This document shows, piece after piece, positions 1 through 8,659 of a stretch of DNA of 64,000 bases. Every line of letters begins with the position of its first letter. The stretch's first letter is position 1. Origin of the DNA: an uncultured Acidobacteriia bacterium (GTDB lineage: Bacteria > Acidobacteriota > Terriglobia > Bryobacterales > Bryobacteraceae); the NCBI GenBank assembly GCA_903909435.1, contig CAIVVT010000072.1, forward strand, positions 1-64,000, read 5' to 3'. A program made the position numbers and the translations under genes. The notes below the pieces were generated by a model, which was given only the letters and a program-made list of their open reading frames with translations, was not told the origin of the DNA and ran no database searches.

Positions 1-563
1 ACCAGCGCCGCGCGCGGCGCTTCCCCGCCCGAGCCGACCACCGACCGCAGGCGGCCGGGACGCAGCCGTGCGAGCAGCCGCAGCCAGCGGGCAGGCTGGG
101 CCAGCAGGCCTCCGCCCGCCTCGGCGAAAATCAACTGGCGCGCGAACCACAGATTGGCGCTGCGGGTGGGGACGACGGCATTGTCCTGGTGCGTCTGACC
201 GGCGATCAACTCGGGCTCCAGGCCGGAATTCAGGATGGTCGTGGTCTTGGTCGAGCCCGCGTCGCCCAGCACGAACACGACGGGCAGGCTGCCCAGCTTG
301 ACCCCCTTGGCCATGCGCGCCTCGGCGCTGCGGATGAGCGCGTCCAACTCGTCGTCCCCGTCCGCCGGAGCCGCGCCGTCGGCGGGTGCCTTTTCCTTGC
401 GCGACTGGAACCACAGGAACACGGCGGCCGCCGCGATGCCGATCAAGGCGAGCAAGGCAAACAGGACGTAGAAGTTGCCCCGGCTGAGGTGCAGCAGCCC
501 GCCCATAACCCACGCCATGGCCAGATAAACCAACAGTGCAACGCCCGCTGCTAAGTAAGTCAT
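1..563 (-). CDS. tssM: TssM (IcmF family) T6SS inner-membrane protein, N-terminal part only
   Basis: TssM spans the inner membrane and, with TssL and TssJ, forms the T6SS trans-envelope complex. Only the first 187 codons are in the window; the rest lies beyond the left edge (the family is usually over 1,100 residues). ATG at 563 is preceded by a purine-rich GGGGGAGA. Two hydrophobic segments occupy about residues 3-25 and 31-51, followed by an acidic linker and a P-loop-like motif GDAGSTKT at 100-107. The usual glycine before the lysine is threonine here, so nucleotide binding is uncertain. The order tssK-tssL-tssM, with 18 bases between tssL and tssM, supports the call. Confidence 0.9.
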   Translation of the reverse strand, partial: MTYLAAGVALLVYLAMAWVMGGLLHLSRGNFYVLFALLALIGIAAAAVFLWFQSRKEKAPADGAAPADGDDELDALIRSAEARMAKGVKLGSLPVVFVLGDAGSTKTTTILNSGLEPELIAGQTHQDNAVVPTRSANLWFARQLIFAEAGGGLLAQPARWLRLLARLRPGRLRSVVGSGGEAPRAAL

Positions 564-581
564 AACCGCATCTCCCCCCGA

Positions 582-1301
582 CTAGCGGACCGCTCCGGCC
601 AGGTCGGAGAGACTGGAGACTCCCGAACCGAGCGACAGCTTGAAAACAACGAACAGCAGGAGCGCCAGGATAAAACACGATCCCGCGGCGATGCTCAGCC
701 GCTTCACCCAGGGGTCCGAACCAGAGGCTCGGGGAGGCTCCGGCGGCAGCGCCCACGCCGGTGAAAGATCGCCTGCTCCCCCGCGAATCCGCCGGATCTT
801 GTCCGCCGTCGCGTCGATGATCGCCTTCAGTTCACCCCGCCCGCCCATGCTGTAGCGGCCCGCGAAACCCAGCAGCAGACTCAGGTGATACGTCTCCAGC
901 ACGTCCGCCAGATCCTGCGAGTCGCTGCGTCCCAGCAAGTCTTTCAAGTTCTGAAAGAAGATCTCGCCCGCCACGTGGTGGCCGAACAGTTCCTCCTGCA
1001 GTGGCCGGCGGGGCCAGTCCGCAAACAGAGGATTCCCCGCGTTCAGAACCGACTCGTCCACGAAAGCGACCACCGCGAAGACCGCCAGTTTGATGTCCTC
1101 CGTGTTGTAGCCCTGCGCGCGGGCCGCCTGATCCGCGGCTTTCAAGCCTTCGAGAATGTTGTAGCGGAACGTGGCCGCGTCCGCGACCGCATGGCGCCCC
1201 GAGCGCAGGCGTCCGCTGACCGTCAGGATCTCCTGGAACGCCAGTGCCAGATTCTCACGGCGCCTGGCGACTGCGGATTGCGAGCTTGCATTGGGTTGCA
1301 T
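582..1301 (-). CDS. tssL: TssL (DotU/IcmH family) T6SS membrane protein
   Basis: A 239-residue protein of the DotU family. It has a cytoplasmic helical domain (about residues 20-185) containing the family-typical segment AVVAFVDESVLN (about 60-71) and an FGHHVAGE stretch, then a proline-rich linker and one C-terminal transmembrane segment at about 204-226. It carries no peptidoglycan-binding extension. In the family TssL dimerises in the inner membrane and contacts TssM and the baseplate protein TssK. The ATG at 1301 has a GAGGAGA ribosome site. It lies between tssK and tssM in the same orientation, consistent with one operon. Confidence 0.92.
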   Translation of the reverse strand: MQPNASSQSAVARRRENLALAFQEILTVSGRLRSGRHAVADAATFRYNILEGLKAADQAARAQGYNTEDIKLAVFAVVAFVDESVLNAGNPLFADWPRRPLQEELFGHHVAGEIFFQNLKDLLGRSDSQDLADVLETYHLSLLLGFAGRYSMGGRGELKAIIDATADKIRRIRGGAGDLSPAWALPPEPPRASGSDPWVKRLSIAAGSCFILALLLFVVFKLSLGSGVSSLSDLAGAVR

Positions 1302-1329
1302 CGCTAATCTCTCCTCGTTATTCGTGCGA

Positions 1330-2694
1330 CTAGGATTCTAAAACAGCCAGCAACTCGAGTGTCACGCCCGGCAGATCGCCCGGCACGTACACGCCGACCT
1401 GGCGTGTCTGGACGATGTGGTCCCAGCACGGCCCGCCCCGGCTCACGCTGAAGTACTGCGCATCCACTCGCGCGGAGATCGCCGTTGGAGGGACGGGCAG
1501 ATGGGTGAGAGCCATGCCTGGGAGCGCACGCTCCACCAGCCTGGGAACGAACAGTTTCGAGCACAGTTTCACCAGTTGGGGCGTGCGCGTGATGATGTCC
1601 ACCTCGCCCAGGTTCGCCCGCACCGACAGAATCCAGCGCGAGCGGTCCAGGCAGCGCTGGTCCGTCACGTCGCCCTCAAAGAAGTAATCTGCAGTCTGCC
1701 GCAGCGGGATCAGCACCGTGTTGGTCGGCACTACGGTTTCCAGGTTCTGGCGGATGTGCCGGTCGAGCGCGTCGAAGCACTCGTCCAGGGCCAGATGGTT
1801 GTAGGCCGGCAACTGGCGCGGGTGCGAGTCCAGCGTGAACGTGCACAAGGCCCCGCCGAGCCGCAGCATCTGCACGTACAATTCTTCCGGATGCACGCGC
1901 CGCGCGGCGTAGGACTGGCGCAGCGGAGCGAGCGCCGAGTTCACAGCGTGCAGCAGCCAGAATTGGGCGACGTCGCGGGTGGAGTACTCGGTCCAGGTGC
2001 GCCCGGCGGCGGACCCTCCATCCGGCGCGCCGGACAGGGAGGAACTCTTTTCCTCCAGAATCCCGATCAGGCGGCGCAGCATCTGCAGCAGGCGGTCGCT
2101 GGCCCCGATCTGGGTGCAGGGCGGAATGAATTCGGGGTCGAAAACAAAGTGACCCGAACCGTCACGCTGGATGCGCGCGATGGGCAGGGTGACCAGGCCC
2201 TCCGCGAGTTCGGTGTCCAGCAGCAGCGCCAGATTCTTGCGGCCGAACGAAACCGGCTTCTCGTCGCGCCCGGTGGTCTCGTCGTAGGTTAGTTCGGACT
2301 CGGCCGAAAAGCGCGCGGATGGGGCCTGGAGCCCGCCGGGCAGCGTGCAATTCACCCCGTCCTGTTTGCGTTCCGGGATGGCCAGCAGAACGGTCAACTT
2401 CTCGCGGGTGGGTGGAAACAACTCGGATACGTTGCGCGGCGCCGGCAGCGGATCGCACTCCGGCATGCGGAACGTGAGGCCGTCCGGCAGGATGCCGCGC
2501 GCGTGCAGCACCGACAGCGTGCCGTTGCGCAGCGCCTCGGCGTCCAGAGCAAACCCCACCAATCCGTAGCCTTCAAACCAGAGCGCGGAAGAGAGGAACT
2601 GGATCGAGTCCTCAAAATAGCGGCTCTGAACCTGAAAGTGGTGGGGGCCCAGATACATCCCCTCGGACCAGACAACTCTGGATAGGTGTTTCAT
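1330..2694 (-). CDS. tssK: TssK (VasE/ImpJ family) T6SS baseplate protein, copy 1
   Basis: A 454-residue protein of the usual TssK length. It begins with the family-typical W-x-E-G-M-x-L-x-P-H-H-F-Q (residues 9-21) and ends in the C-terminal domain that contacts the membrane complex, with PGDLPG close to the end. TssK links the baseplate wedge (TssE, F, G) to TssL and TssM. Here it is the first gene of a minus-strand tssK-tssL-tssM unit, divergent from the repeat-protein gene at 2858. A second paralogue at 8634-9989 has a similar length and the same ending but clearly different sequence. Confidence 0.92.
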   Translation of the reverse strand: MKHLSRVVWSEGMYLGPHHFQVQSRYFEDSIQFLSSALWFEGYGLVGFALDAEALRNGTLSVLHARGILPDGLTFRMPECDPLPAPRNVSELFPPTREKLTVLLAIPERKQDGVNCTLPGGLQAPSARFSAESELTYDETTGRDEKPVSFGRKNLALLLDTELAEGLVTLPIARIQRDGSGHFVFDPEFIPPCTQIGASDRLLQMLRRLIGILEEKSSSLSGAPDGGSAAGRTWTEYSTRDVAQFWLLHAVNSALAPLRQSYAARRVHPEELYVQMLRLGGALCTFTLDSHPRQLPAYNHLALDECFDALDRHIRQNLETVVPTNTVLIPLRQTADYFFEGDVTDQRCLDRSRWILSVRANLGEVDIITRTPQLVKLCSKLFVPRLVERALPGMALTHLPVPPTAISARVDAQYFSVSRGGPCWDHIVQTRQVGVYVPGDLPGVTLELLAVLES

Positions 2695-2857
2695 AGCTTG
2701 AGCCCGCCCGGCGCACGGACAATCCCTCCGCCATCCCGCGCCGTATCATGCAAGAGATTATCCCACGTGAATGGGAAACCGCCAGTCACGAGTATTGAAC
2801 CCCGATGGGGCGGGTATCATCATACGGTGGAGCGCAGCAGCGCGGGGGAAGACAAAT

Positions 2858-4306
2858 ATGGGATTCAGTCCACATTACGAGCCGATTGAGTTATTGCGGG
2901 ACGACGGGATCCGGATCTACTCCGCACGGGAGATCGCGACCGGAAAGACGGTCTTCCTGTGCGTTTTCGGGAACCCTCAGGCGCAAGCCACGCAGGAATT
3001 GCTAGGTCATATCCAGGTGTTGAAGGACCACCTGGTTCCGGAGTTGATCGAAAGTGGCGTCCACGAGGGTGTGCCGTTTGTCGTAACGGAGGCCCTGCCT
3101 CGCGCCGTCAGTCTGCGCGAGTGGGTGTTTGCGCAGATGGAGCGGCACGGCATCCCGTTGCCCGAAGGCAGTCTCGACCGTTTGACCCGGGTCGGGAAGT
3201 GGAAGATACCGGTCGCTCCAGTTCCACCGCCACCTCCCCCACCGGCGCCCGCGCCTCAACCCCAGTCGGGACCGGGCGAGTTTACCCGGATGTTCCAGGC
3301 GGGCGCACCGCCCAAACCCATCGGCGAGACCGCCCCGCCGCCGGCACCGGTTCCGCCACCGCAAGCGCAGGCCGGACCGGGCGAGTTTACCCGGATGTTC
3401 CAGGCGGGCGCACCGCCCAAACCCATCGGCGAGACCGCCCCGCCGCAGGTAGTTCCACCGCCGCCACCGGTAGTTCCACCGCCTCCGCAGCCGCAGATGG
3501 GACCGGGCGAATTCACGCGGATGTTCCAGGCCGGCGCACCGCCCAAACCCATCGGCGAAACCGCCCTGCCGCCGGTGGTTCCACCGCCGCCGGCACCGGT
3601 TCCGCCACCGCAGCCGCAGGCAGGGCCGGGCGAATTTACCCGGATGTTCCAGGCGGGCGCACCGCCCAAACCCATCGGGGAGACCGCCCCGCCGCCGGTG
3701 GTTCCACCGCCGCCGGCACCGGTTCCGCCACCGCAGCCGCAGGCAGGGCCGGGCGAGTTTACCCGGATGTTCCAGGCGGGCGCACCGCCCAAACCCATCG
3801 GCGAGACCGCCCCGCCGCCACCCAAGCCAGCGTTCTCACCGCAGGCCAAGGCTGATCCGGGTGAGTTCACCAAGTTTTTCTCATCGCCGCTTCCGCCGGC
3901 TAACCCGATTCCAACCGCCCCGCCGCCGCAGGCTGCCCCCGCTCCCGCACCCGCGCCGTCGCCGTTTGCGGCGCCCGGGGAATTCACGCGCATTTTCGGC
4001 AAGAGCGACTTGGGCTCCGCCTGGCCACCGGCTCCGGGACCGCCCGCGCCGCCCGTCAATTACCCCGCACCGCCGCCGGTTCAACCGGCCTCGCCGCCGC
4101 CAGCGGGCGGTCCCGGCGAATATACGCGGATGTTCGGCCCGCAGTCCCGGCCGGCCGCACCGGCACCCGCGCCGGCCTCGTTTCCAGCCGCAGGAACCGC
4201 GCGCCCAGCGGCAAAGAAGTCGATGCTACCCCTGATCCTGATTCTGGCTGGGCTGTTCCTGCTGGCGGTGATCGTGGTGGTCGTCTTCGCTCTGACCAGG
4301 AAGTAG
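2858..4306 (+). CDS. Tail-anchored PGEFTRMF-repeat protein with a kinase N-lobe-like head
   Basis: I do not recognise a named family. The start chosen is ATG 2858, after GGGGGAAGA; an in-frame ATG at 2771 lacks a ribosome site. Residues 1-100 resemble a Ser/Thr kinase N-lobe (a YEPIELL start, a GVHEGVPFVVTEAL hinge-like stretch), but VAIK is replaced and no catalytic loop or DFG follows. The rest is proline-rich linker carrying eight PGEFT+hF motifs. Five of these are near-identical 23-25-residue units; three are degenerate. A single transmembrane helix lies at about 458-479, with only a few residues after it, so the protein is probably a tail-anchored cytoplasmic scaffold. It is divergent from tssK, which suggests a T6SS link. 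Confidence 0.7.
   Translation: MGFSPHYEPIELLRDDGIRIYSAREIATGKTVFLCVFGNPQAQATQELLGHIQVLKDHLVPELIESGVHEGVPFVVTEALPRAVSLREWVFAQMERHGIPLPEGSLDRLTRVGKWKIPVAPVPPPPPPPAPAPQPQSGPGEFTRMFQAGAPPKPIGETAPPPAPVPPPQAQAGPGEFTRMFQAGAPPKPIGETAPPQVVPPPPPVVPPPPQPQMGPGEFTRMFQAGAPPKPIGETALPPVVPPPPAPVPPPQPQAGPGEFTRMFQAGAPPKPIGETAPPPVVPPPPAPVPPPQPQAGPGEFTRMFQAGAPPKPIGETAPPPPKPAFSPQAKADPGEFTKFFSSPLPPANPIPTAPPPQAAPAPAPAPSPFAAPGEFTRIFGKSDLGSAWPPAPGPPAPPVNYPAPPPVQPASPPPAGGPGEYTRMFGPQSRPAAPAPAPASFPAAGTARPAAKKSMLPLILILAGLFLLAVIVVVVFALTRK
3271..3860 (+). repeat. Near-identical coding repeats with PGEFTRMF core
   Basis: Five copies of a roughly 70-base unit begin at about 3271, 3376, 3502, 3625 and 3748, spaced 105, 126, 123 and 123 bases apart. 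The conserved part encodes PGEFTRMFQAG and then APPKPIGETA. The variable spacers encode Pro/Val/Ala/Gln. Near-identity at the DNA level, including synonymous positions, indicates recent internal duplication or gene conversion. Three more diverged motifs occur around 3855, 3977 and 4113. Confidence 0.9.
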
Positions 4307-4442
4307 CGCCTTCTACGGCGCGCCCATAACCTCACCAAGCGGAATCGCAACCCAATCATTGAGGCTCCGTGTCTCGCCGTGCCCCCGCTCGCCCCCGAGC
4401 GATACTGGTAATGAGAGAAACGGACCCAAAGAAGGCGGTTGG

Positions 4443-6920
4443 ATGAACAATCGGTACTGGCCAGGACGCCACATTGGTGGTCCCGGGCTCATGCGAGGAC
4501 TCGCGCTGGCTGCGCTCTGCTGCCTGCCTGCAACGGTGGCGGGGGCCGCCCCGCCAGCGGAAAGCGAGAGATCGCTGGTGGTCCTGTTCGGGCCGGCCGG
4601 TAGCGAAGCCGCGCGGCAGGCCGCGCATACCGCCGCTTCCACGGCGCGCCGCTGGTTTAAGGGCGGCGGCACGCTGGTCGAGATCCGGCGCGCGGGGAAG
4701 GCCGACGGAGTGAGCCTCTCCGCGGGCGTCGCTTCCAAAGAGCTTGAGCAAGCCTTCGTGGACGCCGCGCAAGCCTCGCGCGACACAGATCCGGCGGCCT
4801 TCGTGGGTTCGCTCGATGCGGCGGCGCAGTCGATGACCAGCCGCACGGGACTGCGGCTGCTGCTGGCGATTGTCGAGAACCGCCCGCTCTCAGGCGAATT
4901 GGAAACAACGCTCAAACAGATTACCGAAGCCTGCCAGTCGAATTCCGTACGCGTCGTGCTCATGATTCCGGAAACGTCCGGTGCGAAGCGCGTTGGCCCG
5001 GCCTGGGAGTTGCTGGCCCACGACACCGGCGGGGCGTTGGTGCGTGAGTTCAAGTCATTGGAAACCAGCGTCCTGCTGGTCGCTCCGGACGCCAAAGCCG
5101 AGGGAGCCGCGGCACAAGCCTCCAGGAGCGAGGCGCCCGCGCCCGCGGAGCGAATCAGCATGCCCGAGGAGGCCGGCTCGACCAAATACCAGATTCCGGT
5201 GTTCACCCGCTTCGTGAGCATGAGCGCGCCCGGACTGCAATCGTTCGGCGTGCAAAGCACCTTCAGCGCCGGGAGAGGCGGCATGAGCACGCACGAAGGG
5301 GGCCCGGACCTGGAAGCATCGGGCGGAGTGCGGCGCGGAGTCGTCATTCTGGAATCGCCGCTGAAGGCGCTCAAGTTCGAGGTTGACGAGCATTCCGGCA
5401 CTTATCTGGCGCGGGCCCGGATCACGCAGGTCGCCCGCAACGCGAAGGGCCAGGCAGTCTGGACGGCGAAGAAGGAGGTCAGCTTCCGGGGGCCGACCAG
5501 AAAGCTGGAGCAGCGCAAGGCCGGGAGCATCTTCCAGATGCGGCAGGTGCAGTTGCCGGCGGGCCAGTACACCGTCGAGGCGACCGTCGTGGATCTGCTG
5601 GCCGGAAGCTCGGGCAGCAGTCAGGATCCGATCCGCACGTTTCCAACGATCCCGGGATTCTCGCTGAGCGACGCCGTCCTGGTGCGGCCAGCGGGCGGCG
5701 CCGACCGCTTCGAAGCCGACATGGTTTTCAGCTACGACGGCAACGCCATCGCGCCGCTGCTCAATCCGATCTTCAAAGCCAACGAGCCGTTCGACCTGCA
5801 ACTTTATGTGGTGTTGTATCCGGATCTGTTCGGAGCGCAGCCGGAGTTGAGCCTGGAAATCCTGCGCAATGGGAAATCCGTGCGGCGGATGCCGCTGCCG
5901 TTCACCGATCAACTGCGCGAAGAGACGCGCATGGGCCATGGGGCAACGGGCGGCGAACAGAAGCACGAGTTCACTTACATGGCGACGCTGAAGGGTGCGA
6001 AGCTGAGCCCGGGCGAATTCGAGGCACGCATTTCCGTGCGCCAGGACAAGAACGTGCTGACGCGCAGCGTGCCGTTTCGCGTGGTTGGGGATGCTCCCGC
6101 GCCGGTGGAACGCGCGGGCGGCCCGCTGGTGCCGTCACCCGCTGCGGAGGAGGATCTGTCGGACATCGTGCTGCCCGAGGTGGACCCGGTGGCCATGCAC
6201 ACCGGCGCCGAGCTTCCGGAGGGAGACCAGAAGCGGCTGTGGGATGAAGCCGCCGCGACGGCGTTGGGCTACTCCGCGCACCTGCCGAATTTCCGCTGCA
6301 ACCAGGAGACGCACCGCCTATCCTCGCCGGTGAAAACGCCCGGCCAGTTCCACGAAGGGGACGTCTACCTGGAGGAGTTGACGTACGAGAACGGCAAGGA
6401 GAGCTACCGCACGCTGGAGTTCAACGGGCTGAAGGCGGACAAGACGCGCAGTGCGATGAAGGGCGTCCACTCGCGCGGCGAGTTCGGCACCATGCTGCGG
6501 GCTCTGTTCGGCCAGGAGGTGGCGGCCAGGTACAAGTGGACCGGGCGGGCGATGGCGGGCGGCGCGCTGTGCGACGTGTTTGAAATTGAAGTACCGAAGC
6601 CGAAGTCGAACTTCGTGCTGTATTTCAACCTGCGGCAGGAGGTGGCGGGCTACACCGGCCGGATCTTCATCGACGAGGAAGCCGGACTGGTGCGGCGACT
6701 GGTCATGAGCGGCACGGGCCTACCCAAGGACTTCGGCTTCCAATCGCCGACTTTCTCGCTGGAATACGGGATGGTCCGCGTGGGCTCGCAGGACTACCTG
6801 CTGCCGCTGCGCTCGGTATTTCAGGCGCGGCAGGGACGAAACGTGGTGCGCAACGAGGCCGTCTTCCGCGACTACCGGAAGTTTGAGGCGTCTTCGGAGA
6901 TCCGCTACAACAACGATTGA
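4443..6920 (+). CDS. Secreted VWA-like protein of acidobacterial type
   Basis: 825 residues from ATG 4443 (AAAGAAGG upstream); an ATG at 4491 directly before the hydrophobic stretch is an alternative. A cleavable signal peptide (MRGLALAALC core, then AGAAPPA) is followed by a degenerate von Willebrand A-like domain, about residues 40-220: LVVLF strand, RLLLAIVEN strand, no clear DxSxS MIDAS motif. Next come beta-rich regions, about 330-590, with FSLSDAVLV, and a C-terminal region (610-825) similar in layout to acidobacterial VWA-related proteins. Expected location is periplasm or cell surface. It sits between T6SS genes, but nothing in it proves a role in secretion. Confidence 0.65.
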   Translation: MNNRYWPGRHIGGPGLMRGLALAALCCLPATVAGAAPPAESERSLVVLFGPAGSEAARQAAHTAASTARRWFKGGGTLVEIRRAGKADGVSLSAGVASKELEQAFVDAAQASRDTDPAAFVGSLDAAAQSMTSRTGLRLLLAIVENRPLSGELETTLKQITEACQSNSVRVVLMIPETSGAKRVGPAWELLAHDTGGALVREFKSLETSVLLVAPDAKAEGAAAQASRSEAPAPAERISMPEEAGSTKYQIPVFTRFVSMSAPGLQSFGVQSTFSAGRGGMSTHEGGPDLEASGGVRRGVVILESPLKALKFEVDEHSGTYLARARITQVARNAKGQAVWTAKKEVSFRGPTRKLEQRKAGSIFQMRQVQLPAGQYTVEATVVDLLAGSSGSSQDPIRTFPTIPGFSLSDAVLVRPAGGADRFEADMVFSYDGNAIAPLLNPIFKANEPFDLQLYVVLYPDLFGAQPELSLEILRNGKSVRRMPLPFTDQLREETRMGHGATGGEQKHEFTYMATLKGAKLSPGEFEARISVRQDKNVLTRSVPFRVVGDAPAPVERAGGPLVPSPAAEEDLSDIVLPEVDPVAMHTGAELPEGDQKRLWDEAAATALGYSAHLPNFRCNQETHRLSSPVKTPGQFHEGDVYLEELTYENGKESYRTLEFNGLKADKTRSAMKGVHSRGEFGTMLRALFGQEVAARYKWTGRAMAGGALCDVFEIEVPKPKSNFVLYFNLRQEVAGYTGRIFIDEEAGLVRRLVMSGTGLPKDFGFQSPTFSLEYGMVRVGSQDYLLPLRSVFQARQGRNVVRNEAVFRDYRKFEASSEIRYNND

Positions 6921-7024
6921 GGATTGCGCCATACGGCTCCACGCCAGCACAATTCGTGGGGCAGGACGGCAGCCTGTGCGCTGCTGGATTGCCCGCGCTG
7001 GACGGCGAATTGGCAACTTCCAGA

Positions 7025-7060
7025 GGCGGGTTGACAACCCGCCGCAGGTTGACAACCTGC
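7025..7060. repeat. Two adjacent small palindromes (REP-like)
   Basis: Two back-to-back hairpins occupy the gap between the VWA-like gene and the methyltransferase gene: arms GGCGGGTT/AACCCGCC (7025-7032, 7036-7043) and GCAGGTT/AACCTGC (7044-7050, 7054-7060). Both have the same GAC loop and the shared core GGTTGACAACC. No T-run follows, so this looks more like a dispersed REP-type element than a terminator. The copy number in the genome cannot be judged from this window. Confidence 0.6.
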
Positions 7061-7141
7061 CCCACATCGGAGTGTGAGTGCGTCAGTGTTTCCGCGAACG
7101 CTTTCGGCGAAGATGGTTGTGATCGGGAGGAGAACTCAACC

Positions 7142-8659
7142 ATGGACGAACTTGGGCGCGCCGGGCGGTACGACGAGCTGCGGCGGTTGCTGGAGGCATC
7201 GGAGTACACCGAAAGCGCCATTTGCGCCAAGCTGGGCTTGCCGCGATTGGCGGATTACGACATGGAGCCTGCGCGGCGCGCCCCCCTGCCGGCTCCCACG
7301 GACGCGGCGGATGTCCTGATCCGGCTTTTTCTGGCTGGCGACGCGCTCGAGCGCGCGGCGGTGGACGCCTATGTGGACTCGCAGGCAAGCGAGCTGCTGG
7401 TTGCGATGGGTCTGCTTGAAAGCACAGCTGAAGGGCGCTACGTGGCCACGGTCGCGCTGTACCCCGTCGACGGGATCTTCATCGCCTCCGACCGCTGGTC
7501 ACACCCCGACGGTTCCCCATTCGTAGCCCCGTCCGACACCGTCTACCCCGCGCTGGTGCGCAACACGAGGCTGTTCCTGGACCTGCTCCCGGCCGAACCG
7601 TGTGAACGCTGCCTGGATCTCGGATCGGGCACGGGCATCGGAGCGTTTGTCGCGCAGCGAAATGGAGCACGAGAAGCCTGGGCCGCAGACATCGCCGATC
7701 GCTCGACCCGGTTCGCCGAGTTCAACCGGCGATTGAACGGCCTCACGGCGGTATCGACCGTGACCAGCGATCTGTACGAAGCGCTGAAAGGCCAGACGTT
7801 CGACCGCATCGTGGCCCATCCGCCCTATATGCCGGTTTTGTCCGCCAAATGGGTCTTTCTGAGCGGCGGCGAGGACGGCGAACAGATCACGCGCCGAATT
7901 GTCGAGGGGTTGCCGGAACATCTGCAGGAGGGCGGGCTGTGCTGCTGCCTGACGATGGGAACGGACAGGCGGGGAGCCGGCGGAACGGAGGTGCCGTTTG
8001 AACTGCGGGTGCGCGAGTGGCTGGGCGGCGCGGCCGACCAATTCGACGTTGCGCTGGTGGTGCGGAGGGTCGTCGAGCCGCAGCAATTCGCGATGAGTAC
8101 GGCACCCTTCGAACCGCGCTCACGGGCCGACGCGCATGCCTGGCGGGAGTTGTTCGCGCGCCTGGGCGTGGTTTCGCTGGTGTACGGGTTCCTGTTGATT
8201 CGACGGCGGAGCCGGCGTAGCGGAGCGGCTTTGACGATCCGGCGCATGGCCGCCCCCGATTTCGGACGGGCGGACTGGCAGTGGATGCTGGCCTGGGAAA
8301 CCGTGGCGGCCGGCGAGCAGGCAAATCCGGCGATCCTGGACTCACGACTATTCGCCGCGCGCCGGACAGAGTTTGAAGTGGTGCACAACCTGAGTGCCGG
8401 CGGCTGGACGCCGCGCTCGTATCAACTGCGCATCGACCGCCCGTTCGCCATGAACTGCTCCGCGGAGCCGTGGGCGGCAAACCTGATTGCACTCTGCGAC
8501 GGGCAACTGACGGGACGCCAGCACTTTGAGCGCTTCACGGCGCAGGGGTTCATCCCGGAGGGCACCACGGCGGACGACTTCGCCGATGCGGTGGCGCCGC
8601 TCGTCTCGGGGGGATTTATCGAAGTGGACGGCTTCAGACCGCCTCGGGCAGCAGAATGA
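7142..8659 (+). CDS. Large class I SAM-dependent methyltransferase with flanking domains
   Basis: 505 residues from ATG 7142, after GGGAGGAG. An N-terminal helical domain (1-140) precedes a Rossmann methyltransferase domain with SAM motif I DLGSGTGIG at 159-167 and a motif IV-like HPPY at 226-229, where PrmC/HemK-type enzymes have NPPY. About 200 further residues follow with no motif I recognise. The layout fits modification of a protein glutamine or a nucleic acid, but the substrate is unknown. It converges on the second tssK and overlaps its end by 26 bases. A T6SS role is only suggested by position. Confidence 0.75.
   Translation: MDELGRAGRYDELRRLLEASEYTESAICAKLGLPRLADYDMEPARRAPLPAPTDAADVLIRLFLAGDALERAAVDAYVDSQASELLVAMGLLESTAEGRYVATVALYPVDGIFIASDRWSHPDGSPFVAPSDTVYPALVRNTRLFLDLLPAEPCERCLDLGSGTGIGAFVAQRNGAREAWAADIADRSTRFAEFNRRLNGLTAVSTVTSDLYEALKGQTFDRIVAHPPYMPVLSAKWVFLSGGEDGEQITRRIVEGLPEHLQEGGLCCCLTMGTDRRGAGGTEVPFELRVREWLGGAADQFDVALVVRRVVEPQQFAMSTAPFEPRSRADAHAWRELFARLGVVSLVYGFLLIRRRSRRSGAALTIRRMAAPDFGRADWQWMLAWETVAAGEQANPAILDSRLFAARRTEFEVVHNLSAGGWTPRSYQLRIDRPFAMNCSAEPWAANLIALCDGQLTGRQHFERFTAQGFIPEGTTADDFADAVAPLVSGGFIEVDGFRPPRAAE

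Noticed and set aside
3271-3860. Regular repeats considered as a CRISPR array
   Set aside because: Repeats are in frame, 70 bases long, encode a conserved peptide, and the spacers are also repetitive Pro-rich coding sequence.
3256-4059. Long minus-strand open frame opposite the PGEFTRMF repeat gene, itself repetitive and Gly-rich
   Set aside because: It is the mirror of the plus-strand Pro-rich repeats, has no ribosome site, and the plus-strand gene has clear domains.
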